From Streptantibioticus rubrisoli (GTDB lineage: Bacteria; Actinomycetota; Actinomycetes; Streptomycetales; Streptomycetaceae), in contig NZ_JANFNH010000035.1 of assembly GCF_024436055.1 (NCBI RefSeq), positions 1 through 64,000 on the forward strand: 64,000 nucleotides of DNA, given 5' to 3'. The notes beneath the pieces were generated by a model, which searched no databases, was not told the origin of the DNA, and worked only from the letters and a program-made list of their open reading frames with translations. Both the position numbers and the translations under genes were made by a program. This document shows positions 37,828 through 46,695 of the stretch, one piece after another (position 1 is the first letter of the stretch; every line of letters starts with the position of its first letter).

Positions 37828-38849
37828 AAGACGGACTCGGCTTCCCGGATGCGGTCTTCCGGGACCCGCTTGAGCTCGGTGATGGCGTCCTTGAGCGGCA
37901 CCATCTCGATGTTGGTGCCGCGCAGCGCGGTCATATGGCCGAAATCGCCCCGGTGCGCGGCCTCCACCGCGTGCCAGCCGAACCGGGTGGCCAGCACCCT
38001 GTCGTACGCGGTGGGCACGCCGCCGCGCTGCACATGGCCCAGGATGACCGGCCGGGCCTCCTTGCCGAGCCGGGCGGCGAGTTCCTCGGCGAGCCGGGTG
38101 CCGATGCCCATGAACCGTTCATGGCCGTACGCGTCGATCTCTCCGTAGCCGTAGGCCATGGTGCCCTGGATCGGATGGGCGCCCTCGGCGGCGCAGATGA
38201 CGGCGAACTTCTTGCCGCGGGCGAACCGCTCCTCGACCATGGCGACCAGGTCGGCGGGGTCGAACGGGCGCTCGGGGACGCAGATGCCGTGCGCGCCGCC
38301 CGCCATGCCGGACTCCAGCGCGATCCAGCCCGCGTGGCGGCCCATGACCTCGACCACCATCACCCGCTGGTGCGACTCGGCGGTGGTCTTGAGCCGGTCG
38401 ATGGCCTCGGTCGCGACCATGACGGCGGTGTCGAAGCCGAAGGTGCGGTCGGTGGCGGAGATGTCGTTGTCGATGGTCTTGGGCACGCCGACCACCGGCA
38501 TTCCGGCGTCGGCGAGCATCCGGGCGGCGGTCAGGGTGCCCTCGCCGCCGATCGGGATCAGCGCGTCGATGCCGTACGCGCGGCACAGCTCGTCGGCGTT
38601 GTCGGCGGCCTCGTGCAGCCGGGCGCGCTCCAGCCGGGCGGAGCCGAGGATGGTGCCGCCGCGGGCCAGGATGCCGCTGACCGCGTTGAGGTCCAGCGGG
38701 CGGTAGCGGCCTTCCAGCAGTCCCTTGAATCCGTCCTCGAAGCCGATGACCTCGTCCCCGTGCCCGGCCAGGCCGCGGTGCACCACCGAGCGGATCACGG
38801 CGTTCAGGCCCGGGCAGTCACCGCCGGCGGTGAGGACTCCGATGCGCAT
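37824..38849 (-). CDS. pfkA: 6-phosphofructokinase, ATP-type group III
   Basis: 341 residues that phosphorylate fructose-6-phosphate in glycolysis. The nucleotide loop is GGDCPGLN. GGEGT has Gly at position 104, the residue that favours ATP over pyrophosphate, while K124 in PKTIDND is typical of the mixed-substrate group III. The catalytic Asp is D127. Streptomyces PfkA enzymes of this pattern are ATP-dependent. The start is the ATG at 38849, with CAGGAGA upstream. It is divergent from pta and convergent with the permease gene. Confidence 0.93.
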   Translation of the reverse strand: MRIGVLTAGGDCPGLNAVIRSVVHRGLAGHGDEVIGFEDGFKGLLEGRYRPLDLNAVSGILARGGTILGSARLERARLHEAADNADELCRAYGIDALIPIGGEGTLTAARMLADAGMPVVGVPKTIDNDISATDRTFGFDTAVMVATEAIDRLKTTAESHQRVMVVEVMGRHAGWIALESGMAGGAHGICVPERPFDPADLVAMVEERFARGKKFAVICAAEGAHPIQGTMAYGYGEIDAYGHERFMGIGTRLAEELAARLGKEARPVILGHVQRGGVPTAYDRVLATRFGWHAVEAAHRGDFGHMTALRGTNIEMVPLKDAITELKRVPEDRIREAESVF

Positions 38850-39077
38850 CGCGGTCAATCTCCTGTGTCGGGGGCGGCCGTTCGAGCCCGTGGGCCCAGG
38901 GGTCACGATGGGTGACCGTGATCGGATTACCAGATCCTTCATACCTTATGAGAACTTTGCGATGGCGGGGACCGGAGCGCATCCCCGGCCCGGCGCGCGC
39001 CGCACAGGGGTGCGGGTTAGCTTCGAAGGGCAGAGCAGGCGCGATACACCGATCGCGAAGAAGGATGGAGAACGCGC

Positions 39078-41189
39078 GTGACGCGCAGCGTGTACGTGAC
39101 CGGAATCGGACGCGGCGACGGCCGCCAGGTCGTGGAACTGGGGGTCATGGAGCTACTGACCCGCCAGGTCGACCGGGTGGGGGTGTTCCGGCCACTGATG
39201 CACGAGGGTCCCGACCGGCTGTTCGAGCTGCTGCGCGCCCGCTACCGGCTCAGCCAGGACCCGGCGACCGTCTACGGCCTGGGCTATGACGAGGCCGCCC
39301 GGCTCGCCGCCGAGCAGGGCACCGACGAACTGGTCTCCCGGCTGGTCGACCGCTTCCACGCGGTGGCCAGGAGTTACGAGTTCGTGCTGGTCCTCGGCTC
39401 GGACTACGCCGACACCCAGCTGCCCGCCGAGCTGAACCTCAACGCGCGGCTGGCCAACGAGTTCGGCGCCTCCGTCCTGCCGGTCGTCGGCGGCCTGGAC
39501 CACAGCGCCGACTCCGTCGTCGCCGAGGTGCACAACGCCCACCAGGCCTACGCCGACGAGGGCTGCTACATCCTGGCCATGATCGCCAACCGGGTCGCCC
39601 CGGACGCCGCCAAGATCGCCGCCGAGCGGCTCGCCAGCCGACTGCCGGTGCCGGTCTACGTACTGCCGGAGGAGCCGTCGCTGTCCGCGCCGACCGTGGC
39701 GCAGGTCGTGCAGAAGCTCGGCGCCGAGGTGCTGCTCGGCGATGACGCGGGGCTGGCCCGCAACGTGATGGACTTCGTGTTCGGCGGCGCCATGCTGCCG
39801 ACGTTCCTGCCCGCGCTGACCCCCGGCTGCATGGTGGTCACCCCCGGCGACCGGGCGGACCTGATCATCGGCGCGCTCGCGGCCCACTCGGCGGGCGCGC
39901 CGCCCATCGCGGGCGTGCTGCTCACCCTGGACGAGCGCCCCGGCCGGGACATCATGGCGCTGGCCGAGCGGCTGGCGCCGGGCACCCCGGTGGTCTCGGT
40001 GCCGGGCGGCTCGTTCCCCACCGCCGCCGAGCTGTTCGCGCTGGAGGGCAGGCTGACCGCGGCCACGCCGCGCAAGGCGGAGACCGCGCTCGGCCTGTTC
40101 GAACTGCACGTGGACACCGGCGAGTTGACCGACCGGCTGTCGGTGGCCCGCAGCGCCCGGGTGACGCCGATGATGTTCGAGCACGAGCTGCTGGAGCGGG
40201 CGCGGTCCGGCCGCCGCCACGTGGTGCTGCCCGAGGGCACCGAGGAGCGCATCCTGCGCGCCGCCGAGGTGCTGCTGCGCCGCAACGTCTGCGACCTGAC
40301 GCTGCTGGGCGACCCGGACGCGGTCCGCAAGCGCGCCGGTGAGCTGGGCGTCAACCTCGGCCTGGACGTCGAGGACCATGGCTCCGGCGCCATCGCCCGG
40401 GTGGTGGACCCGCAGACCTCGCCGCTGCGCGAGACCTTCGCGGAGCTGTACGCCAAGCTGCGCGCCCACAAGGGCATGACGGTGGAGCTGGCGCACGACG
40501 TGGTCGCCGACGTGTCGTACTTCGGCACCCTGATGGTGCAGGAGGGCCTGGCCGACGGCATGGTCTCCGGCGCGGTGCACTCCACGGCGGCCACCATCCG
40601 GCCCGCCTTCGAGATCATCAAGACCTCACCGGGCGCGTCGATCGTCTCCTCGGTGTTCTTCATGTGCCTGGCCGACAAGGTGCTGGTGTACGGCGACTGC
40701 GCGGTCAACCCCGACCCGGACGCCGAGCAGTTGGCGGACATCGCGATCCAGTCGGCCACCACCGCCGCCCAGTTCGGGGTGGAGCCGCGGGTGGCGATGC
40801 TGTCGTACTCCACCGGCACCTCGGGCTCCGGCGCGGACGTGGACAAGGTGCGCCGGGCCACCGAGCTCGTCCGGGAGCGCCGTCCCGACCTGGCGGTCGA
40901 GGGCCCGATCCAGTACGACGCGGCGGTCGACCCTGCGGTCGCGGCGACCAAGCTGCCGGGCTCGCAGGTGGCGGGCCGGGCGACGGTGCTGATCTTCCCC
41001 GACCTGAACACCGGCAACAACACCTACAAGGCCGTGCAGCGCTCGGCGGGAGCGATCGCCGTCGGCCCGGTGCTGCAGGGTCTGCGCAAGCCCGTCAACG
41101 ACCTCTCGCGCGGCGCGCTGGTCCAGGACATCGTCAACACCGTCGCCATCACGGCCATCCAGGCCCAGGGCGACGCCAACTCTCTGTGA
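39078..41189 (+). CDS. pta: Phosphate acetyltransferase, long form
   Basis: 703 residues that interconvert acetyl-CoA and acetyl-phosphate in the cytoplasm. The N-terminal P-loop-like domain starts at YVTGIGRGDGRQVVELGVME, a DRTGG domain follows around residues 220-330, and the catalytic PTA domain begins near residue 370 (MMFEHELLERARSGRRHVVL). Its signatures include SYSTGTSGSGADVDKV. The length matches the multi-domain E. coli type. The GTG start has GGAG upstream at a long spacing. ackA follows 35 bp downstream, so acetate overflow and assimilation genes are probably cotranscribed. The gene is divergent from pfkA. Confidence 0.95.
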   Translation: MTRSVYVTGIGRGDGRQVVELGVMELLTRQVDRVGVFRPLMHEGPDRLFELLRARYRLSQDPATVYGLGYDEAARLAAEQGTDELVSRLVDRFHAVARSYEFVLVLGSDYADTQLPAELNLNARLANEFGASVLPVVGGLDHSADSVVAEVHNAHQAYADEGCYILAMIANRVAPDAAKIAAERLASRLPVPVYVLPEEPSLSAPTVAQVVQKLGAEVLLGDDAGLARNVMDFVFGGAMLPTFLPALTPGCMVVTPGDRADLIIGALAAHSAGAPPIAGVLLTLDERPGRDIMALAERLAPGTPVVSVPGGSFPTAAELFALEGRLTAATPRKAETALGLFELHVDTGELTDRLSVARSARVTPMMFEHELLERARSGRRHVVLPEGTEERILRAAEVLLRRNVCDLTLLGDPDAVRKRAGELGVNLGLDVEDHGSGAIARVVDPQTSPLRETFAELYAKLRAHKGMTVELAHDVVADVSYFGTLMVQEGLADGMVSGAVHSTAATIRPAFEIIKTSPGASIVSSVFFMCLADKVLVYGDCAVNPDPDAEQLADIAIQSATTAAQFGVEPRVAMLSYSTGTSGSGADVDKVRRATELVRERRPDLAVEGPIQYDAAVDPAVAATKLPGSQVAGRATVLIFPDLNTGNNTYKAVQRSAGAIAVGPVLQGLRKPVNDLSRGALVQDIVNTVAITAIQAQGDANSL

Positions 41190-41224
41190 ATTCCGTTCCG
41201 TTCACGAAGGAAGAAACCGAACCC

Positions 41225-42427
41225 GTGACCGCGACCCGCGTCCTCGTCCTCAACTCCGGCTCCTCGTCGGTGAAGTACCAGCTCCTGGACATGGCCAGCC
41301 CCTCGCCCGCCACCACCCTCAACAGAGCGGCTGCGCCGCACAGCGACGATCACGGTTCCCGTCTGGCCTGCGGCATCGTCGAGCGGATCGGCGAGCCCGG
41401 CGGGGTCGCCGACCACGCCGCCGCGCTCAAGCAGGTGGCCGACGAACTGTCGGCGCAGGGGCTGGGCCTGGACTCCCCCGAGCTGGCCGCGGTCGGGCAC
41501 CGGGTGGTGCACGGTGGCACCCGGTTCACCGAGCCGACGCTGATCACCGACGAGGTGGTGGCCGAGATCGAGAAGCTGGTGCCGCTCGCGCCGCTGCACA
41601 ACCCGGCCAACGTCATCGGCATCAAGGTCGCCCGCGAGCTGCGGCCCGACCTGCCGCAGGTCGCGGTGTTCGACACCGCCTTCCACTCGACCATGCCGGA
41701 GGCCGCCGCCCGGTACGCCATCGACCGCGCCACCGCCGACCGGCACGGTGTGCGCCGGTACGGCTTCCACGGCACCTCGCACGCGTACGTCTCCCGGGCC
41801 ACCGCCGCGCTGCTGGGCAAGGAGCCGTCCGAGGTCAACGTGATCGTGCTGCACCTGGGCAACGGCGCCTCCGCCTCGGCGGTGCGCGGCGGGGTGTGCG
41901 TGGACACCTCCATGGGGCTCACCCCGCTGGAGGGCCTGGTGATGGGCACCCGCTCCGGCGACATCGACCCGGCGGTGATCTTCCATCTCGCGCGGGTCGG
42001 CGGGCTTGACGTCGACGAGATCGACACGCTGCTGAACAAGCGCAGTGGCCTGGTCGGGCTGTGCGGTGACAACGACATGCGGGAGATCGGCCGCCGGATG
42101 GCGGAGGGCGACGCCGACGCCCAACTCGCCTTCGACATCTACATCCACCGGCTGCGCAAGTACGTCGGCGCCTACACCGCGGTACTCGGGCGGGTGGACG
42201 CGATCGCTTTCACGGCCGGAGTGGGCGAGAATTCCGCCGCGGTGCGTGAGGCCGCGCTCGAAGGCCTCGAACCCCTCGGCATCGAGATCGACGCGGTACG
42301 CAACGCTGTGCGCGGCAACGTGGCACGGCTGGTCTCCACCGGGACCAGCCGGGTCGCGGTCGCCGTCGTCCCCACCGACGAGGAACTGGAGATCGCGCAG
42401 CAGGCCTACTCGCTGGTCCGCCCGTGA
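41225..42427 (+). CDS. ackA: Acetate kinase with an in-frame repeat insertion
   Basis: 400 residues that convert acetyl-phosphate plus ADP to acetate plus ATP. The N-terminus VTATRVLVLNSGSSSVKYQL is typical, as are HRVVHGG, FHGTSHAYVS, HLGNGASASA and TAGVGENS. Residues 25-43 (SPSPATTLN to SDDH) interrupt the usual passage LLDM(A)..GSRLA(C)G and have no counterpart in the acetate kinases I know. The DNA there, 41297-41353, is a copy of the dispersed palindromic repeat. The frame is intact, so the extra loop is probably tolerated. GTG 41225 is preceded by GAAGGAAG. It is the second gene of pta-ackA and lies 82 bp before pyk. Confidence 0.95.
   Translation: MTATRVLVLNSGSSSVKYQLLDMASPSPATTLNRAAAPHSDDHGSRLACGIVERIGEPGGVADHAAALKQVADELSAQGLGLDSPELAAVGHRVVHGGTRFTEPTLITDEVVAEIEKLVPLAPLHNPANVIGIKVARELRPDLPQVAVFDTAFHSTMPEAAARYAIDRATADRHGVRRYGFHGTSHAYVSRATAALLGKEPSEVNVIVLHLGNGASASAVRGGVCVDTSMGLTPLEGLVMGTRSGDIDPAVIFHLARVGGLDVDEIDTLLNKRSGLVGLCGDNDMREIGRRMAEGDADAQLAFDIYIHRLRKYVGAYTAVLGRVDAIAFTAGVGENSAAVREAALEGLEPLGIEIDAVRNAVRGNVARLVSTGTSRVAVAVVPTDEELEIAQQAYSLVRP
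41297..41353 (+). repeat. Dispersed palindromic repeat inserted in frame in ackA
   Basis: CACCACCCTC (41311-41320), AACA, GAG, the 12-base palindromic segment CGGCTGCGCCGC, then ACAGCG. The palindrome GCGGC, TGC, GCCGC spans 41327-41339. Spacing of all parts equals that of the copy at 56464-56517 and of the tandem array at 1-179. The insert length is a multiple of three (57 bp, 19 codons by my estimate). Confidence 0.75.
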
Positions 42428-42509
42428 ACCGGGCCGGAACGGGAGGCCTCCGCAGGGGGGCAACCCGGTAAATTCCGGGCCGGAACAAAACATCGATAGG
42501 ATCGTCCAC

Positions 42510-43940
42510 ATGCGCCGAGCGAAAATCGTCTGCACCCTGGGTCCCGCCGTCGACTCCTACGACCAGCTCAAGACACTGGTCGAGGCCGGTATGAACGTGG
42601 CCCGGTTCAACTTCAGCCACGGCTCCCACGCCGAGCACGAGGAGCGCTACAACCGGGTGCGCAAGGTCTCCGAGGAGACCGGCCGCGCCGTCGGCGTCCT
42701 CGCCGACCTGCAGGGCCCGAAGATCCGCCTGGAGACCTTCGCCGACGGTCCGGTGGAGCTGGTGGCCGGTGACGAGTTCGTCATCACCACCGAGGACGTT
42801 CCCGGAGACCGGCACATCTGCGGGACGACGTACAAGGGCCTGCCCGGTGACGTCAGCCAGGGCGACCCGGTGCTGATCAACGACGGCAACGTCGCGCTGC
42901 GGGTCATCGAAGTCGACGGCCCGCGGGTGCGCTGCCTGGTGGTCGAGGGCGGCATCATCTCCGACCACAAGGGCATCAACCTGCCCGGCGCGGCCGTCAA
43001 CGTCCCCGCGCTGTCCGAGAAGGACATCGAGGACCTGCGGTTCGCGCTGCGCATGGGCGTGGACATGATCGCGCTGTCCTTCGTCCGGGACGCCAAGGAC
43101 GTCCGTGACGTGCACCGCGTCATGGACGAGGTGGGCCGCCGGGTCCCGGTCATCGCCAAGGTGGAGAAGCCGCAGGCGGTGGCCAACATGGAGGATGTCG
43201 TCGCGGCCTTCGACGGTGTGATGGTGGCCCGCGGCGACCTGGCGGTGGAGTACCCGCTGGAGAAGGTGCCGGTGGTCCAGAAGCGGCTGATCGAGCTGTG
43301 CCGCCGCAACGCCAAGCCGGTGATCGTCGCGACCCAGATGATGGAGTCGATGATCACCAACTCTCGGCCCACCCGCGCCGAGGCGTCCGACGTCGCCAAC
43401 GCGGTGCTGGACGGCGCGGACGCGGTGATGCTGTCCGCCGAGTCCTCGGTCGGCAAGTACCCGATCGAGACCGTCAAGACGATGGCCCGGATCGTCGAGG
43501 CGGCCGAGGAGGAGCTGCTCAAGCGGGGCCTGCAGCCGCTGGCGCCGGGCAAGAAGCCGCGCACCCAGGGCGGTGCGGTGGCCCGCGCCGCCGCCGAGCT
43601 GGCGGACTTCCTGGACGCCAAGACGCTGGTGGCCTTCACCAAGTCCGGTGACACCGCCCGGCGGCTGGCCCGCTACCGGGTGCCAGTGCCGGTGCTGGCG
43701 TTCACCACGGACGCGGCCACCCGCAACCAGCTCGCGCTGACCTGGGGCGTGCAGACCCACCTGGTCAAGCACGTCGACCACACCGACGCGATGGTCGACC
43801 TGGTCGACCAGGAGATGCTCAAGCTCAGCGAGTACGGCAAGGGCGACACCGTGATCATCACGGCGGGCTCCCCGCCCGGCGTCCCCGGCACCACCAACCT
43901 CGTCCGCGTCCACCACCTCGGCGGCGGCGCCCAGGACTGA
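42510..43940 (+). CDS. pyk: Pyruvate kinase
   Basis: 476 residues that convert phosphoenolpyruvate and ADP to pyruvate and ATP. Signature segments are RFNFSHGSHAEHEERYN, LADLQGPKIRLE, VIAKVEKPQAV and MVARGDLAVE near the magnesium site, then QMMESMI and TRAEASDVANAVLDGAD. The C-terminal domain covers about residues 350-476. The ATG at 42510 lies after a short AGGA. It follows ackA by 82 bp on the same strand and is followed by a strong hairpin terminator. Confidence 0.95.
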   Translation: MRRAKIVCTLGPAVDSYDQLKTLVEAGMNVARFNFSHGSHAEHEERYNRVRKVSEETGRAVGVLADLQGPKIRLETFADGPVELVAGDEFVITTEDVPGDRHICGTTYKGLPGDVSQGDPVLINDGNVALRVIEVDGPRVRCLVVEGGIISDHKGINLPGAAVNVPALSEKDIEDLRFALRMGVDMIALSFVRDAKDVRDVHRVMDEVGRRVPVIAKVEKPQAVANMEDVVAAFDGVMVARGDLAVEYPLEKVPVVQKRLIELCRRNAKPVIVATQMMESMITNSRPTRAEASDVANAVLDGADAVMLSAESSVGKYPIETVKTMARIVEAAEEELLKRGLQPLAPGKKPRTQGGAVARAAAELADFLDAKTLVAFTKSGDTARRLARYRVPVPVLAFTTDAATRNQLALTWGVQTHLVKHVDHTDAMVDLVDQEMLKLSEYGKGDTVIITAGSPPGVPGTTNLVRVHHLGGGAQD

Positions 43941-43992
43941 CCCTCGGGCCGGGGCGTACGCGGACCCGCGCACCGCGCCCACCCGCCCGTCT

Positions 43993-44030
43993 CCGGCACC
44001 CCGCGCCCGAGTGGGGTGCCGGTGCGTTTT
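43993..44030 (+). terminator. Perfect 10-bp hairpin with T-run after pyk
   Basis: CCGGCACCCC (43993-44002) and GGGGTGCCGG (44013-44022), then TGCGTTTT. It is a textbook factor-independent terminator, closing the pta-ackA-pyk group. Confidence 0.85.
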
Positions 44031-44135
44031 GAGTGGGCGACACGCCCGACCTTAAGGTGAACGGGCTCGCTCGTCGGTGGACGCACGAGCCATCGCCCCG
44101 GTGATGTCCGTTTCCCCCAGCCCCGGAGAAGCCCC

Positions 44136-45383
44136 ATGGTCGACGTAGCCCCGCCGCCCGACAGTTCCGCCGCCGAAAACGGCGCGGGGAGCTCCGGGAC
44201 GCGCGGGACGGTCGCCGACTGGCGGGTACGGCTCGCCGAGCTGCTGCGCCGCGAGCCGGTGACGATACGTTTCGCACGCCGCGAGGCGCTCAACGCCGCG
44301 GGCATCTACCTGGCCGTCTCGGCGCTCGCCTTCACCGTGCTGCTGCTGCTCTCGCACCACCTCGGCTACGGCGTGGTGCAGGTGCTGAGCAAGTGGGACA
44401 GCAAGAACTACCTCAGCGTCGCCGAGCACGGCTACCCCCACCACCTCAGCTACCAGCGCGACGGCATACCCAAGTGGTCCACGCTCGCCTTCTTCCCGCT
44501 GGTCCCCGCGCTGATAAGAGCCGTCCACCTGGTCACCGGCCTCGGCTACCCGTACGCGGGCGTGGTGGTCTCCTGGCTGGCCGCCACCGCCGCCGCGGTC
44601 GGGGTGCATACCCTGGCCCGCTCGGTGCTCGGGCGGCGCGTCGGATACGCGTGCGTCGGGCTGTGGGCGTGCTCCCCGTACGCGTTCGCGCTGTGGGTGC
44701 CGTACTCCGAGGCGTGCTTCAGCGCGGTGCTGATGTGGGCGCTGATCGCGGTCATCGCCCGCCGCTGGGTGGCCGCGGGGGCGCTCACCGCGCTGGCGGG
44801 GACGATCAGGCCGACCGCGTCGGTACTGGTCGGCGTGCTGGTGCTGAGCGCGATCTGGGCGCTGCTGCGGCGCCGGGACGGCTGGCGGCCGTGGCTGGCG
44901 CTGGGGCTGGCGCCGCTCGGGCTGGTGTTCAGCTGGCTGTACCTGGGCAGCCGGGTGGGCCGGTGGGACGGCTGGTTCGAGGCGGAGAAGGCCTGGGGGC
45001 AGTCCTTCGACTTCGGCCGCGGCTCGCTGCACTTCCTCAAGCAGGTGGCGACCTACCAGCACATCGACATCCGCTATCCGGTGGTGCTGGCGCTGATACT
45101 GCTGGTCGCGGTGGCCGTGGTGGCGCTGGCGATGGACCGCAAGGTGCCGTGGCCGCTGGTGCTGGCGCTGGCCGGGGCCTGGGAGCTGATGTTCGGCACG
45201 CCCGGCTCCCCGCTGTCCAAGCCGCGCTTCATGCTGCCGTTCCTGCCGGTCCTGCTCCTGCTGGTGGCCCGCCCGGTCGCCCGGCTGCCCCGGCTGGTGC
45301 AGGGGTGCCTGTACGGCTGCGGGGCGGTGTTCGCCGGGTGGTACGGGGTCGGGCTGCTGATGTTGTTCAGGTGGTCACCGTGA
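44136..45383 (+). CDS. PIG-V-like mannosyltransferase/GT-C membrane protein
   Basis: 415 residues with about eight to ten predicted membrane helices after a 50-residue soluble N-terminus. The first loop has WDSKNYLSVAEHGYPHHLS, resembling the WD..Y..IA..GY signature of GPI mannosyltransferase II (PIG-V) and its bacterial relatives. Further helices carry FFPLVPALIRAV and GTIRPTASVLVG. This points to a polyprenol-phosphate-sugar-dependent transferase acting on the outer face of the membrane. The neighbours encode a nucleotidyltransferase and a polyprenol-phosphomannose synthase, which supply the donor. The start is the ATG at 44136. The stop lies 203 bp before the next gene. Confidence 0.7.
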   Translation: MVDVAPPPDSSAAENGAGSSGTRGTVADWRVRLAELLRREPVTIRFARREALNAAGIYLAVSALAFTVLLLLSHHLGYGVVQVLSKWDSKNYLSVAEHGYPHHLSYQRDGIPKWSTLAFFPLVPALIRAVHLVTGLGYPYAGVVVSWLAATAAAVGVHTLARSVLGRRVGYACVGLWACSPYAFALWVPYSEACFSAVLMWALIAVIARRWVAAGALTALAGTIRPTASVLVGVLVLSAIWALLRRRDGWRPWLALGLAPLGLVFSWLYLGSRVGRWDGWFEAEKAWGQSFDFGRGSLHFLKQVATYQHIDIRYPVVLALILLVAVAVVALAMDRKVPWPLVLALAGAWELMFGTPGSPLSKPRFMLPFLPVLLLLVARPVARLPRLVQGCLYGCGAVFAGWYGVGLLMLFRWSP

Positions 45384-45511
45384 GCAGATCCGGTGAAAAG
45401 TCCCTGAGAACCGGTGAGAACTCACTGAGCGCGGGCGCCGTGACCCGGCCCGCCACAGCGGCGTTCACTACGATGCCCGGCACGTTGTTCCACGCGGTGT
45501 CACCACCCGTG

Positions 45512-45539
45512 TGGACAACCCGCTGCAAAAGCGTAGGTA
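45512..45539 (+). promoter_or_regulatory. Candidate promoter upstream of the nucleotidyltransferase gene
   Basis: TGGACA (45512-45517), a 16-bp spacer, TAGGTA (45534-45539). The adjoining GGTAG/CTACC inverted repeat (45536-45550) could be an operator overlapping the -10 region. Confidence 0.4.
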
Positions 45540-45586
45540 GTATCCCTACCCGTCCGTCGACCCGTAAGTGATTGAGGTACTTGTCA

Positions 45587-46666
45587 GTGGAAGCGATCCT
45601 CCTGGTCGGCGGGAAGGGCTCCCGTCTCCGCCCCGTCACGGAATACACGCCCAAGCCGATGGTGCCGACCGCCGGTGTGCCGTTCCTCGCCCACCAGCTC
45701 GCCAAGGCCCGGGCCGCGGGCGTCACCCACGTGGTGCTCGCCACCTCCTACCTGGCCGAGGTCTTCGAGCCGTACTTCGGTGACGGCTCCGACCTGGGGC
45801 TGCGCGTCACGTACATCCACGAGACCGAGCCGCTGGGCACCGGTGGCGCGATCCGCAACGCGGCCGACGCGCTGACCTGTGGCCCCGACGAGCCGGTACT
45901 GATCTTCAACGGTGACATCCTCACCGGCCTGGACATCGCCGCCCTGGTCGACAGCCACCGCGCGGCGGGCGCCGACGTCTCGCTGCACCTGACCCGGGTC
46001 GAGGACCCCAGCGCCTTCGGCCTGGTCCCCACCGACGAAGCCGGCCGGGTGCTTGCCTTCACCGAGAAGCCGCAGCGCCCCGAGGAGATCGTCACCGACC
46101 AGGTGAACGCCGGTTGCTACGTCTTCCGCCGCTCGGTGATCGACACCATCCCGGCGGGCCGCGTGGTCTCCGTGGAACGCGAGACGTTCCCGGGGCTGCT
46201 CCAGTCCGGTGCGCACCTGCACGGTGTGGTGGACCAGACGTACTGGCTGGACCTCGGTCGCCCGGCGGCGCTGATCCAGGCCTCCGCGGACCTGGTGCGC
46301 GGTGTCGTGCGCTCGCCCGCCGTACCGGGCAAGAACGGTGAGTTCCTGGTGCTGCCGGGCGCCACCGTGGAGGAGGGCGCCAAGCTCTCCGGTGGGACCG
46401 TGGTGGGCGCCGGTTCGTTCGTCGCGGCGGACGCGGTGATCGAGGGCTCCATCGTGCTGGACGGCGCACGCGTCGAGTCCGGTGCCCAGGTGCGCGCCTC
46501 GCTGGTGGGCGCCGGAGCACGCGTCGGCTCGCGTACCGTACTGGAGAACGCCGTGATCGGAGACCGGGCCGAGGTCGGCGAGGACAACGAACTGCAGGGC
46601 GGGGCGCGAGTGTGGTGCCACTCGACGATCCCCGACGCCGCGATCCGCTTCTCCCCGAAGCCATAA
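45587..46666 (+). CDS. Sugar-1-phosphate nucleotidyltransferase (GDP-mannose/NDP-glucose pyrophosphorylase type)
   Basis: 359 residues. The N-terminal nucleotidyltransferase fold has LVGGKGSRLRPVTEYTPKPM, and there is an acidic metal-ligand segment FNGDILTGLD near residue 110. The C-terminal hexapeptide-repeat beta-helix runs from about residue 255 to the end, for example GGTVVGAGSFVAAD and ENAVIGDRAEVGED. Mannose-1-phosphate guanylyltransferase is the most likely activity because polyprenol-phosphomannose synthase follows; a glucose enzyme cannot be excluded. The GTG 45587 start is set by GAGG at 45575; the upstream TTGs at 45581 and 45572 are poorer. The next gene starts 29 bp after the stop. 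Confidence 0.8.
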   Translation: MEAILLVGGKGSRLRPVTEYTPKPMVPTAGVPFLAHQLAKARAAGVTHVVLATSYLAEVFEPYFGDGSDLGLRVTYIHETEPLGTGGAIRNAADALTCGPDEPVLIFNGDILTGLDIAALVDSHRAAGADVSLHLTRVEDPSAFGLVPTDEAGRVLAFTEKPQRPEEIVTDQVNAGCYVFRRSVIDTIPAGRVVSVERETFPGLLQSGAHLHGVVDQTYWLDLGRPAALIQASADLVRGVVRSPAVPGKNGEFLVLPGATVEEGAKLSGGTVVGAGSFVAADAVIEGSIVLDGARVESGAQVRASLVGAGARVGSRTVLENAVIGDRAEVGEDNELQGGARVWCHSTIPDAAIRFSPKP

Positions 46667-46695
46667 GGGCGCGGCCCGACAGAGAAGACCACCTG

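Noticed and set aside
37824-38849. Pyrophosphate-dependent phosphofructokinase
   Set aside because: Residue 104 is Gly (GGEGT), not Asp, which indicates ATP use despite Lys 124.
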